Source of the DNA: Acytostelium subglobosum LB1
Taxonomy: Eukaryota; Evosea; Eumycetozoa; Acytosteliales; Acytosteliaceae
Length of the DNA: 64,000 nucleotides
Reading direction: 5' to 3'
Assembly (NCBI RefSeq): GCF_000787575.1
Contig: NW_012236531.1
Location: 1,139,396 to 1,203,395, forward strand
Part shown: piece by piece, positions 10,246-22,156 of the stretch
Layout: the number at the start of each line of letters is the position of its first letter
Numbering within the stretch: position 1 is the first letter of the stretch
Position numbers and translations under genes: made by a program
The notes under the pieces: model-generated
Database searches by the model: none
What the model saw: the letters and a program-made list of their open reading frames with translations, nothing else
What the model was told of the DNA's origin: nothing

Positions 10246-13200
10246 TTAATAATTATGGAAGTCCCATATATGTGATATTCCATTGGAGTAGAGTACAAGT
10301 ACGTTGAATTGAGACATTTGTACAGTGACTATGTCGGTGGAGGGTGGACTCCAGAGCTCTCCAATGGCCTTGTTTAAATTCCTTGGATCCCAGTAGGAGA
10401 TACAGGTCGATGTGGCGCAGACTAGTCGGCGCGGCGCAACATCGAATGCACTCACAGGGGAATCGGTGTGCAAACGCTTCATGGCGTTGGGTCCTGTTCG
10501 GGTATCATACAGGCGTAGAGTGTTGTCGGCGGCACTGCTAATGGCCAGGTGCTCGTCGTTGAGCAGGCCACAGCATAGCACAGCCTGGTCGTGTGGCGTC
10601 AGTGCCATTGTCTGGCGTCCGGTGTGGCAGTCGACCAGGTCCAGCACGCCCGTCGCGTCACCAGCCAACAGATTGTTGAACTTGAGGTTGGTGCAGGTGA
10701 CTCGCTCGTGTTTATCATAAGTAGTCAACAACTGGCATGTGTCGACATCAAAGATGTCGATCAGGTTATCGCAAACTTGTTGGTTTTGTTGTTGCTCGTC
10801 ACTTGATGGTCGGTAGTGCATGGCCACGCGGTCGCCGTTGTATGAGGGGGCGGCACCAGCCACGTCCCAGAGCTGGAGGGGCACGCTGGGGTTTACAAGA
10901 CTACGCTCGCTCTCTGTTTGAGTGGTCTCGACATTGTATCGATAGAGGACACGGTTGGAGAGCAGAGAGTTGAGGACATTCCTTTGATCCATCCAGAGTG
11001 AGACTGTTTGTGGCAATGCGTCGTGGTCGTCGATGATGTGCTCGTCAGTGTCCTCGTCATTGTTGTCATCGTCATCGTCCGCGTCATCGTTGCGTGCTTG
11101 ATCGACCTGGGTCAGCGAGCCTCCCTTGCTGTCGCGGTCGGGACCAATCGATACAGGTCGATTGATGAAGTTCTCGTTGATAAAGTTGGACAGGTTGATC
11201 TTGTAATAGTCGCCACGATTGGTTGAGAAGAAGGCAGTGTCGTGGAAGAGGTAGGTCGATGTGATGAGATCGTCCTTGTTGTTGGGGATGAATGCCAGCA
11301 TCGAGGGCGACACTCTGCAGCACAGTGTGTCATTGATGGACATTGCAGAGAATGGGCCATAATTGAATGTGGGTGTCGAGCTGCATGGATGCTCGCGCTT
11401 ACACATTGTCCACAGCGCCTCCATCTTGGTCTTGAGATAGAACTTGCTCTTCCAGCTGCCGTCGTCGATCGTCTTGTGTTTGTTCTTCTTTGCGCTGGTC
11501 AAGAAGCCCACGACGTCGCTGGCGGGAGTGTTATCCATTGGGTCCTCTGGCTGTCTCAGGAGAGTCTTGGCGCTGAACCGGCTCCAAATGTTCTCGTTGT
11601 GGGGCAGCTGGGCATCAAGCGGACAATCCTTGTGACAACACTTGCCAAAGGACTTGACGTAGAGGCTGTACCAGAGGCCATCATTCTCAGCTGCCTGTTT
11701 AAGTTGCTTGCACACGCTGGCCAGGCGGCTCAGGTCAGCACAGGACACGTACGAGATGATGAGGTAGAGCAGCTCAGTGGGCAGGCTCATCATGTTTGAG
11801 TGGTCGGGTGGGGTCTCCATGCTCTGAAGGCTCTGGCCCACGAATGGCAATGCACTGGGCAGCCACGGTGGTAGGAGGACGGACTTGGAGGCGGTTGATG
11901 AGTCTGGCGTGAATGCCTTTGGTTCAACCGAAGCCGCCCTTTGCTTCTTCTTGATCTTGGACTCTTCGTCACTGTCCTCATCGTCATAGTCTTGGTCTTT
12001 TCGATGCTTCCTCTGTGAAGCCTCGGCGTCGAGTGTGATCGGCGATAGGTTCATCTTCTCATCCAGGGAAATCTTTGACAGAGCTTCCAGGGCCTCCATC
12101 TCTACGGTCCAATCTTTCTCCAATCGCTTGTTTACATTGCCATAGACATGAACAAAAAAGTCAGTGAGCTTGAATGACTCCGGGTGAATGCCTGGGTCGA
12201 CTCCAACACCAGCCTGTCTGTTGGGGTTTAGACCGACCTCGCCTTGATTGGTCATCTGGATCTGCTTGATTGAGCCACCGCGTTGCTGCGCCTCGTCCAT
12301 TGGCCACCACTGACAGTCGCCCAGCTTGTTGTACCAGTTCTCTGGCGAGATCAGGAAGTACCAATCGACCTTGGTCGTCGGGTTCAGTGTGTCGTCCGAC
12401 GATGAAGTGAGGATGAACAGCACAATGTCTCCAGTGTCACGTTCCTCCAAATAGTAGTACTTGTTGTCCATGAATCCAATGTGAAAGATTGATTGAATGC
12501 GATAGGTGGGCACCAGTGGCAGGCGATGACCCATGAGATCGCGCGGTGCATTTGGGCCGCCTCCCACGAGGATCGTGCCCTTGAGCACGTGTTCATACGA
12601 GTGGATCAGTGGGTCCCAACGCAGATGCTTTGCCAGCAGCAGATTACTCATCTTGTACAAGCTGTATGACACATTGAACGTAGCCTTGAACATCAGCTTG
12701 TCCTTGCAACTGTGGAAATGTCCAAACTGAATGCGCATGTTGTCAAATGGTTGCACGAGCGTGCTGAGTCGGTAGTCCTTCTCGTGCAGCAAGACGTGGT
12801 GCACCCATTGGTCGGGCACATTGGAGAAGGTGAGTCGCACCCTCGCCTGCTCACTCGAAGCTTGTGGCGTGCCACTGTCTGGTGGCGTGGTTTGCTCGCT
12901 GCCAGCCTGATCTACGAATGGTGATGGGATCGGAGCCATATCCTTTTGAATGAAGTAGTTTGTTCCTCGATGGCCCAATGGCTTGTCGACGCGGTCCCCG
13001 CTCTCCTGGCCCTGCTGCAGGCGCTTGTAGTACGCCAATGTCTTCTCGCCAATGATGGCGACCTTTTCAAAACCATGGATCACGGCCACCTTGGCAATGT
13101 CCGGAGCAACATGCACTTCTGACGCCGACGATGTATCTTTGTTGAACTCAAACGACACGACGTGCGTAACCTTTGATCGCTCGCCGCCATCCAATGACTC

Positions 13201-13939
13201 AAAGTAGTAGGCCCACAAAGGGCAATACAACCTTACCAGGTCCGGTCGCACTGGTATGCCACTGAATGGCACCGACCTCGCGATGTTCATCATTGATCCT
13301 GGTTGGGTAGGATGTACGCCTGACACTCTATAAGTGCGTTTGGTTAGTGGGTGGAGGGTTGTTCCATGGCCAACTCGATACTTACTGCAACATAATAACC
13401 TCGCGTAACTTGGACCACATCTTGCCGCAGGTGACGACGTGCGCCATCATCACTTCGTACTTCTCGTTGAAGGGCACGCCATACTTGGCCGCCAGCTCTG
13501 GCTTGTTTGTGGTGAAGTAATGGATGTCCGAGACCTCGCCGTTGAAGCGATCCCATTCTCTGCGATTGCTCCACTTGGAGATGTAATCTGTGCACACCTT
13601 TGGCGGACAGTCGAATGTGCTGGTGACAATCAGGTTGATGGAGGTGGGCGTGTTGGTTGGCCGCACAAAGCAGTATGAGTCCTCCTTCTGCGAGAGGAAC
13701 TTCCAATCGGGGCGCTTGAGCTCCGACTCTAACTTGTCAATTAGTGGCTGTGCCAGATGATTGTAAATGGCGTGCAACTCCAGCAAGTGTGCCTCATTCC
13801 ATTGTCTAACATTTGGCTTTATATCATGTAGTTCTGGTAATGTTGTTTGTTGACTCTGTTGATGTAGTTGTTGTTGTTGTTGTTGTTGTAGTTGTTGAAA
13901 CTTCAAATATGTATTATCCGTCATATCATCATCATCCAT
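10246..13939 (-). CDS. START domain + F-box + WD40 protein
   Basis: Exons 13386-13939 and 10246-13327 give 1211 residues; the single intron has a GTAAGT donor and TATAG acceptor and joins in phase 2/1. The N-terminal third resembles a START lipid-binding domain (EDSYCFVRP, WSNRREWDRFNG, VVTCGKMWSKLREVIML, then THVVSFEF). After an acidic linker (DYDDEDSDEE) comes an F-box at about residues 697-745 (SLPTELLYLIISYVSCADLSRLASVCKQL). The C-terminal ~350 residues have WD40-like units (LLNDEHLAISSAADNTLRLYDTRTG, ISYWDPRNL, IWDFHNY). It could be an SCF ubiquitin-ligase substrate receptor with a lipid-sensing module; that is inference. A poly-Gln run sits near the N-terminus. Confidence 0.85.
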
Positions 13940-14472
13940 TCTCGTTAGTTATGTTATGTTATGTTATGTATACGCTCGTGCGTCTATGTTTGATTTGATT
14001 GTTTGATTGATTGATAGGTAGTATTTGTTTGAATGATTGATGAATGATTGATTGTATGAATGAATGAATGAATGTAGAAAGACTAAAGAAGAGGAAGAGG
14101 GAAAAAGAGAAAGAGGGAAGAGATAGAGATATAGAATGATAAAGAGAGAGAGAAAGAGAGATGGAGGTAGTTCTTCAAGGTCTACTTCTTTTGCTAAAGA
14201 ATGGTGAATTGAGTAGACGTGACACAAAGACTACCAATCTAACCAGAGGTGTCATTCATTCACTGATCATTCGAGCTCTAACAACTCATCATCATCCAAC
14301 CTCTAACTCAAACACCAATCCATTCATTCCAATCTTTGTTGCAGATGTGTTGTACCCCCACACTCACACACACTCACTCAGCTCAAGGTCTACTTCGATG
14401 AACATTGGACTCTCCTTGAGGAATAGCCCATGAACATTGTCCCCCAAGACACAACACAAAAACAAACAAACA

Positions 14473-14528
14473 CAAACAACTTCAAGGTTATCAGTTTCAC
14501 AATCGTGCACACCCCTTGAAGTTGTTTG
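14473..14528. repeat. 15-bp perfect inverted repeat
   Basis: CAAACAACTTCAAGG at 14473-14487 is exactly complementary to CCTTGAAGTTGTTTG at 14514-14528, with a 26-nt loop. It is not followed by a T-run and does not flank a gene end. Confidence 0.75.
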
Positions 14529-14580
14529 ATCGGCGCGAAATGTGAATTTTTAGAGTTTTGAATTAATGACATCATCATGG

Positions 14581-14704
14581 ACGTTGGTACCTGACATGGC
14601 CCAGGGGTACCAATGTTGGGGCTGGGCTAGACCAACCTTGCCGGGCAATCCAAAACATGGTCGGACATTAATTCCCCCCAGCCTGTCTCTCGATTGAATC
14701 GAGA
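14581..14704. other. Candidate structured RNA or palindrome cluster
   Basis: Four consecutive short hairpins can be read: 14581-14616 (11 bp with one G-U, centred on TTGGTACC/GGTACCAA), 14615-14636 (GTTGG/CCAAC), 14638-14648 (TTGCC/GGCAA) and 14688-14704 (TCTCGATT/AATCGAGA). The segment is GC-richer than its surroundings. I found no promoter element or similarity to a known RNA, so this stays a candidate. Confidence 0.3.
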
Positions 14705-15213
14705 TCTGATTGGTTGTTCATTGTTGTGTTGGGAATTCGTTTGAGTGAGAGAGGTTCCTCAACTTATTATTTTAGGATTATTGTTATTTGGTGTTTGGTT
14801 GTTGTTGTTGTTGGGAATTAATTAATTTGATTTGATTGATTGATTGAATGTAGAATATAGTATGGCATAGTAGAGTATTCTTTGACGACGACTTTGGATG
14901 TGGATCACTTTACGAACTTGATATGTTGTTGATAATTTGGTTAGTTGTTGTCGAACATACATAACATAACAAAACATATGTTTGTTTGTATAGTTGTTGA
15001 CATATGTTGGCATATTATTATGTTGTTGTACGATGTTATGTCAGTCAGAACCTAATCTTAGTATCCATCGCTTGATGACATCCGATCATCCAACATTGTA
15101 ACATTTCTAAATCAAGACTGTAATATGTACATCAAGGTAGGTACTTTGAGAGATCGAGAGGGTCATATGATGAGCATGATTGATCATCAAACAAATAAAC
15201 ATGTTTGAGTATT

Positions 15214-15239
15214 GTGTCTGTCTGTCTGTCTGTCTGTCT
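15214..15239. repeat. TGTC microsatellite
   Basis: About six tandem copies of the tetranucleotide TGTC in intergenic DNA. Confidence 0.9.
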
Positions 15240-15330
15240 CTTTGTTTGTGTGTTCTAATTTGAACATTAACGCAACAATAGTATGTGTGTGTGTGAGTGT
15301 GTGTTAACTTCATTTGAAAGACTGATCAAG

Positions 15331-15354
15331 ATAGAGATAGAGATAGAGATAGAG
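15331..15354. repeat. ATAGAG microsatellite
   Basis: Four tandem copies of ATAGAG; a similar GATAGA run lies upstream of the PH-RUN gene near 54570-54600. Confidence 0.85.
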
Positions 15355-16341
15355 AGAAGAGAGTGTGTGTGATTGTGCGATTGATACAAACACACAACAA
15401 CACAACAAACACAATGTTGACATTGCCAGGCTTGTTGTTGCTAATAATAATCATCGAATTTTAAATATCTGATGCTGTAACACTCACTCCTTGTCCGTCC
15501 ACTGATGTTGTCCGTCCATACTTACTTCCTTCAACACACATACATACAATCATCAACAACCGTGTGTTCGTTAATAATAGTATCATCGTCATCATCAATC
15601 AATCAATCACCTGACACACACACAGTTCATCAACATCATCCATCCCACCACCAACTCTCACTTAACATCACCCAACACACACACACACAATCAATCAAAC
15701 ATTGCCATAGATGGAAGGAAGAGAAGAAAGTGAAGTGTTAGTTTGTTTGTTAAGGAGTATGTGATGATTGAGGCTAGCTAGTGTGTGTGTGATTGGATTG
15801 ACGGTGTTATTACAGGTCTGCCTACAGTGGTATTGTCCACGCTTAACAGAGGACAACAATGTATGATTGAAATGAATGAATGAATGGAAGGAAGGGATGG
15901 GATCGGCGGATCCAGCACCTGACATCTCCTGCTCATACATCCATCTGCCCATCAACATCCATTGGAAACGTCAATCAATCAATAACGCACATCTCTCTCT
16001 CTTACTTCATTTCTTTCTTTCCACTCTCCACCTCCTCCTCCTCCTCCACCTCCACTTGTCAGCCATCTCCAATCTCCCATCTTCATCAAACCTGATCATT
16101 CCATTGTCCCAACATCATCAACAACTCTCTCTCTCTCACCTAACATTATTTATTATTACTTTCCAGTCTCCAGTAATCTCAATCAATCAATCAATCAATC
16201 ACATTCATTGACGACCGAATCCATTCATCAACACACTCATTCAATCAATCTCAATCACATTCAATCTTAATTATTAAATCGAGCTTTAAAGATATATATA
16301 TTATTTATTATTATTATTCCAGCTTTTCAATCAATCAAATT

Positions 16342-19300
16342 ATGAAGATCAATATCAGGTGGAACAATGAAGCGATCGATCATCAATTATTGCGAGGTGT
16401 TAAACTTAGCACTCAATTGGACGTCATTTGCCAGATGCTAAAGGTTGAAGATGCACCTGAACGATACGCCCTATTCCAAAAGGATTTGAAGATATTCATA
16501 TCAGACGATGTAAATATCAATTCAATCAATCAATCAATCAATCAAAATATTAATATTTATTTTTCCAACAACAATATCTCAGATACTTAATAATGATCAT
16601 GATTCGACATTATTAGAGAATAGCAGGTTGGACTTGATTCTAGCACCAATATACCAAATAGACACTATTATCGAGTATCTAAACACAGAGGCGATGGTCA
16701 AGCGAGGCCTATTCGAACTCAAATCTCAATTACAAGTTAATGTAAGTATAATAATAATATTCCAAATATATTCCATGGAATATTAAAAATACCTAATTAT
16801 TTTAGAACTCAATATTCCTTGGAGAGTTTATTAAAAAGGGTGGAATGAATATATTGCAAACTATTATTATGGATACCACTGGCAATACTTTATCATTCGC
16901 ACTCAGTGTGTTTGAGACTGCAATTGGAAACTCTGAACATGTGATCGACTACCTCTCAATCAAGATCGTCGAGAAGATCATCTCACTATTTGACAACTCA
17001 CGTAGTAATATAAGTAATCCATCCTTAAAGATTGCTGTAAGTATCCCTATCACCATCATTCAATCAATCAATCAATCAATCAATCAAATAATTAATATAT
17101 TTTATTATTTTAGATGACATTGGTCAATACTTTTGAGGGAGCCAGGAAGATGTCAAGTGTGCTGTTGAGTGAGGACAGACAGGAATCAATATTCCAATCA
17201 CTGATAGCCAATTTGAATAGTACTGATATGATCACTCAAGAGTACACACTCAACCTCATCAACAACCTAATCAGTCTGTCCGACAATGGTCTGATCTTCC
17301 TGGAAGAGTTTGAGAAGTACAACTTATCTCCCATCATCAAGGTAAATATATTTGATCAATCAATCAATCAATGGAATAGTTCCACTCACCCACAAATCAA
17401 TCAATCAAACTCAAACAGAAGAAGATAAATACCAATGATATCCAATTGAAGAAGCAAATATATAGATTGCAGAACTTGAAGTTGCAGGAGTTCATCAAGG
17501 ATTGTTCGACACAGTATTGCAAGGATGATGCTAATCATGAGAGATTGTTGGAATGTTTGTGGACGACGATGTTTGAGGATCACAAGTTCCAGAGAGTGGA
17601 TGAGCGCTGGAAGGGCATTGGATTCCAAGGTAAAGACCCTTCAACAGACTTTAGAGGCATGGGTATAGCCGGACTCAAGAACCTACTCTACTACGCCACA
17701 CATCATCAAGATTCCCTTCGTACCCTTATGAAGCAACAGAGTGCCCTCCAAAGCGGTGCCAGCAATGACCGTTACTATCCTGTTGCCGTCTGTGGTATCC
17801 ACATCACAAGCATGTTATTAGAGTTGATAAAGCCACCACTTAGTTGTATGTTACATCATGATCGATCAGTTGGAATAGTTCCACTCACTCACACACTCAA
17901 CAATCGCTCAATCACATCAGACTCAGCTCAGTTGCAACAACAACAACAACAACAACAACAAGATTATATTGCCAATGATAATATTATATCGATATTGTTT
18001 GATCATAAGAATTCATTGGAGGAGATATATTGCATCACAATGGAGATATTTGCCATGGTCTGGGAAGAAGGTGCAGCACGCTACATGGACTTTGCCAAAG
18101 TGATCAGTTACCTAAAGACACAAATATCCGACACCATATCACGCGCATCAACAATCCAAGAGTTCAAGACCAACAACTTTGTCGTAAGTACCAATATAAC
18201 ATGATCAATCACATCGGTCCACTCGCTCACTCATTCAATCAAAAATAGATGAAGCGACTTGTTGACTACAAGAAGATCCTGGAACCATTGAGAAAGGACT
18301 CCAAGGGCAATCCTAGACAATCATCAAGGAGTAACAACTCATTCTACGACGAGAGAAGATGTATGTATTCATCATCACGGGCAATGATCAATCAATCAAT
18401 CATACTCACTGGCACACTCATTCAAGCTGTCGACTATATTCCAGCAAGGAATCAACAAGACTCGAATAGTGTACATGAGTTACTTTCAAAGTCATATTCA
18501 TCAGAGGACCAGGACTTTAGTACTGATATAGGACATGTGATTGTTTCATCATCGGATGGAAACACTCCATTGCATTCATCAGTCAACTCATTGTCATATG
18601 ATGCCGCCACTCAACAAGTCAATGCCAATCACTCACTAAGCAACTCACTCAATGGACAAGGAATGACACCACTCAATCTAGCCTGTCACAGTGCCAACTC
18701 AAAGATGATCGAGTTATTGCTGTCCAATGGTAGCAATGTCACTGTTCCCGCAAAGAATGGACATTGTCCCATGCACAATGTTGCTTCGAGACGCTGGCAA
18801 TCTGAAGAGTTCACTAGGTTGGTCAAGTCGATGCTGGACAAGGGTGCGGACATTGATTGTCGCACAGGTGATGTCCAGGACACGCCACTCCACATAGCCG
18901 CATCCAAAGATTGTGACGAGAATGTCCGAGTACTTCTCAATCTTGGGGCCAATCCAAACATATTCAACAAGTAAGTAGTGAATAGTTAACAATGATTGAT
19001 TGATGATGTATGACTAACATGTTGTTTGATTGAATAGACGTGGAGAGACACCATTACATATTGCAGTTGCCAGGAGGAACAAGGACATTGTGGAGTTGTT
19101 GACAAAGAATGGAGCCGATGTTAACTTGAACAATGTGTTGTCAGGTGATGGTTGTGATGATATAGTTGGAATGAATGTCGATGGAGATATGCTGACCGTC
19201 AGACAATCATTGAGCAAGTCCCAAGACATCATTGATCAACCATCATCCACGCCAACACCAACCCCCGTCACACCTGGAACGACCACAACACTGGCCAAGA

Positions 19301-19869
19301 AACCACCACCTCCAGTGCCCAAGCGCAACAACAAGGTCGATCAACAACTGATGGTCAACTCGCCTTCACACTCATTGACACCGACTCCACCAGGATCACC
19401 ATTCATCACATCACCGTCGATCAAGAGTGCCCGCACGCCAATCAGACACACTAACAGTGTTATTGGCCTCCAGTTTGAGACGCCCGCATCCCCACCATCT
19501 TCGCGATCTGGCGCATCAGTCATTGTGAACTGTCCACCAGACCTCAACATAGGTGGTAGCAGTGGAGGTAGCAATGGTGGTCACTTGATGAGCTTCATCA
19601 GTCGCGCAGGCAGATCAAACTCAGGCAGCAGTGGCAATGGTAGTGGAAGTGGTAGTGGCAGTGTGAGTGCCAATGGCGGTGGATATAAGGACGGCACGGC
19701 GTCATTCAACATGAAGCATCTTGATGCAACAAAGAAGAAGCTGGCCGAGACCATGGGCATGGTTGATCAACTCTACAGCACCACCGAGTACAAACATCAG
19801 AAGGAGACAATCAAGAGGATTCTGGACAACTTCAAGAGCTGCAAGTCAAGTCTCAAGAGCCTTAAATAA
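16342..19869 (+). CDS. ELMO domain protein with ankyrin repeats
   Basis: Exons 16342-16509, 16583-16741, 16806-17036, 17114-17341, 17419-18183, 18249-18970 and 19038-19869. Two further introns are likely inside the long exons (17846-17920 or -17926, and 18361-18426 or -18444); they are stop-free and multiples of three, so the protein is about 980 residues spliced or 1034 unspliced. The N-terminal armadillo-like helices resemble ELMO/CED-12. The ELMO core is ERWKGIGFQGKDP followed by TDFRGMGIAGLKNLLYY. About five ankyrin repeats follow (GMTPLNLACHSANSKMIELL, TPLHIAASKDCDENVRVLL, GETPLHIAVARRNKDIVELL). A proline stretch PPPPVPKRNNK could bind an SH3 domain, as in ELMO-DOCK pairing, and a short helical C-terminus ends the protein. 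The likely role is Rac activation with a DOCK partner at the cortex; that is inferred from the family. Confidence 0.88.
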
Positions 19870-21909
19870 ACAATGAACGCGTGTTTGTGTGAGTGTACAT
19901 CTTTGGAACTAACTAGTTATTTATTCTTGGTCACCTTTCTAGGCTGATCCTTACTACCTCCTCTGCCTCTCTTCTTGTTCGTTGGGAAGACATAGCCAAG
20001 TCGCTCTAGGTATTGTTTGAATATGGATTGAATGAGTGGACTGGACTTGTAAGCTCGTAGATCGGCCACACCTTTAAGTTGGCTCCAATGTCCAACATAT
20101 AATGTAACATAACTACGTCGATCCTCTTGACCAAGTCAATTGTATACATTGGCAGTACCCAACATTTGATTCCAACTCTGTCCTCCTCACATACATGTTT
20201 GAGTATACAATCCAAAGTTAGCCTGGGATCCATATCCCTTCTATCATCCTCTATTATTACTTTCTTCAACGTCCGGTAGAAATCATCATGTTGAGCATCT
20301 TGATTGAGTTCGTAATATTGGATATTGAGAGGTTCCATTCCAAGTAAGGTGACTAGCAACTCCAGTTTGCCTTTGACAATTGAAAGATGATGGAATTGAT
20401 CAAACCTGTCAATGACCAAAGATCGATGTTTGTTGTGTAGGTGATTAATGAGATGTGTCTGTTTCGAATCAATAGCCTCTTCAACAATTAAGACCACTCC
20501 ATGCTCCAGAGAAATTCTATTCTCATCCTTGGTAGTCTGTGATGATGATGAGCTGTGTTGTTGAATAAATTCGATTGCCAGATCAGCCATCTTAATATCT
20601 CCAATTTTACCAATTCTTTGGAAGTATGAATAAAAGGTAGAGGTGTGATGATCCATGAGCCATTTGAACATAATGTAATCCGGTCTGCCAGCCATCGTTA
20701 GTTCAAACAAAAATATATCATTGTCAAGTTGTTTGAGTCCATAGATGAGTTGGACAATATCAAGTTGACCAAGCTTCACAGCAAGTTGGAGTTGACATAT
20801 ATGATTGATCAGTGAGGGTGACTGACCAAGAACATACTCCAAATGTTTGATATCGATGAACAAAGGTGAGAACTCAACGATCTTGTTGGAATCCGACATG
20901 AGGAACTCTAGCATTTCCATTGAACTATCGAATATCCAAGGTCTCATTGGTGTGTCAAAAATAATATTGTGTTGGTTGAGCATTATTAGCACCTCCAGTT
21001 TGAGTGAACAGTTGTGTGATGTCATGAACACAGGATATTGGGGCCCACCCAAACGAAAGTTGCGGTACTGACCAAGGTCGTTGAACCAAGATTGAAGCTC
21101 AGGTTTAGAGGCCATAAATTGAATGAGACACTTTGCTTGAGCTAATGTGCCATGCTCAACTATAGAGCTGATCAATGAAACAGAGCTATAATGTTCAATT
21201 GATGCCCATAATGGAATGAGTGCCAGATCTCCTGTAGATATATAATCATTCAATATTTGAATTATAAGTTTGTCTGCATTATCAGTCCTTGGATTAATAT
21301 ATAGTAGGATCTTGATAATGGCCAATCGGTACTTGTCATCAATATCCTCTTTGCTGTCATATCCAATCATTCTCTTTGTATCCTCTTTAGACTTGATGAG
21401 TGTGTCCGTGGCCTGACGTTCAGTGATGGGCCGTCGATCTATCAACTTGTATTTGAACATTTGTTCAAAGTGTGTCAAGTGCTGCTCGACAGAGGCATTG
21501 CGGGGAAGGAGTAGATTCGAGCTCAGGTTATTGCCACAACGATCATTTGACAGTTTGTTAATGTTGAGGTATGGCAACAAGTCATTGATGAACATTTGGT
21601 CTCCAGTCATGAGGATATCCGACTTGTACTTTGGAATGAGTGAGCGGGCCATCTTGGAGACTTTAGTTGGAACTACCAAGGATGAAGACATAGATGAAGT
21701 TGATGGAAGTGATGCTCCCATCACATATCTGATCAACTCTATTGATCTAGACTTGATGATACCAGAGAGAAAGTCTTTTTGATCGATTGATGAAATGAGA
21801 TATTGATTCTCAAAGAGGATGTTGATCATATTGATACTCAATCGATCCGCTCTATTTTGTATGGATTTATCGATCTTTAACTTGGCCGGTTCTGTCTGAT
21901 TGATCAATA

Positions 21910-22156
21910 GACATGCAGAAAATGCNNNNNNNNNNNNNNNNNNNNNNNNNNNNNNNNNNNNNNNNNNNNNNNNNNNNNNNNNNNNNNNNNNNNNNNNNNN
22001 NNNNNNNNNNNNNNNNNNNNNNNNNCCAATGTGATGAGTCCAACCACTAATTTGAAACCACAACCCCTAACCAACACCAACCACAACATGAACAACACCA
22101 CACATCACAAAAATAAATAAGTTATCATCAAAGATCATCATGCATTTCTGCATGTC
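21910..22156. mobile_element. Short TA-flanked inverted-repeat DNA element (MITE-like)
   Basis: The left end GACATGCAGAAAATGC (21910-21925) and right end GCATTTCTGCATGTC (22142-22156) are inverted copies differing by one A. TA dinucleotides flank both ends (21908-21909 and 22157-22158), and deleting the element with one TA restores the host reading frame against the paralog. TA duplication is typical of Tc1/mariner-type cut-and-paste transposons and their non-autonomous derivatives. About 116 bases of interior are visible on the right and show no transposase. The rest lies in a 100-N gap of unknown true length, so a larger autonomous element cannot be excluded. Confidence 0.8.
21926..22025. 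other. Assembly gap (100 N)
   Basis: Exactly 100 unknown bases, a customary placeholder for unknown length. It lies within the inverted-repeat element, whose ends may have stalled assembly. Confidence 0.99.

Larger units (their letters stand above)
13940..16341. other. Long intergenic region (2.4 kb)
   Basis: No convincing protein gene is visible. The region contains a 15-bp inverted repeat (14473-14528), a run of short palindromes (14581-14704), TGTC and ATAGAG microsatellites, and many ATCA/CACA tracts toward the ELMO gene. The 90-codon frame at 14161 is low complexity. The 3' part probably holds the ELMO promoter and leader. Confidence 0.5.

Noticed and set aside
14161-14433. 90-codon frame in the long intergenic region
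   Set aside because: His/Ser/Thr low complexity with no domain, no clear promoter and no splice partners.
15960-16340. Dense ATCA repeats resembling a regular array
   Set aside because: They are simple tetranucleotide runs without constant-length spacers, normal for this genome, and not a CRISPR array.
22026-22063. N-terminal extension of the pseudogene frame reading from beyond the assembly gap
   Set aside because: It is produced by reading through unknown bases and the inserted element, not by the host gene.
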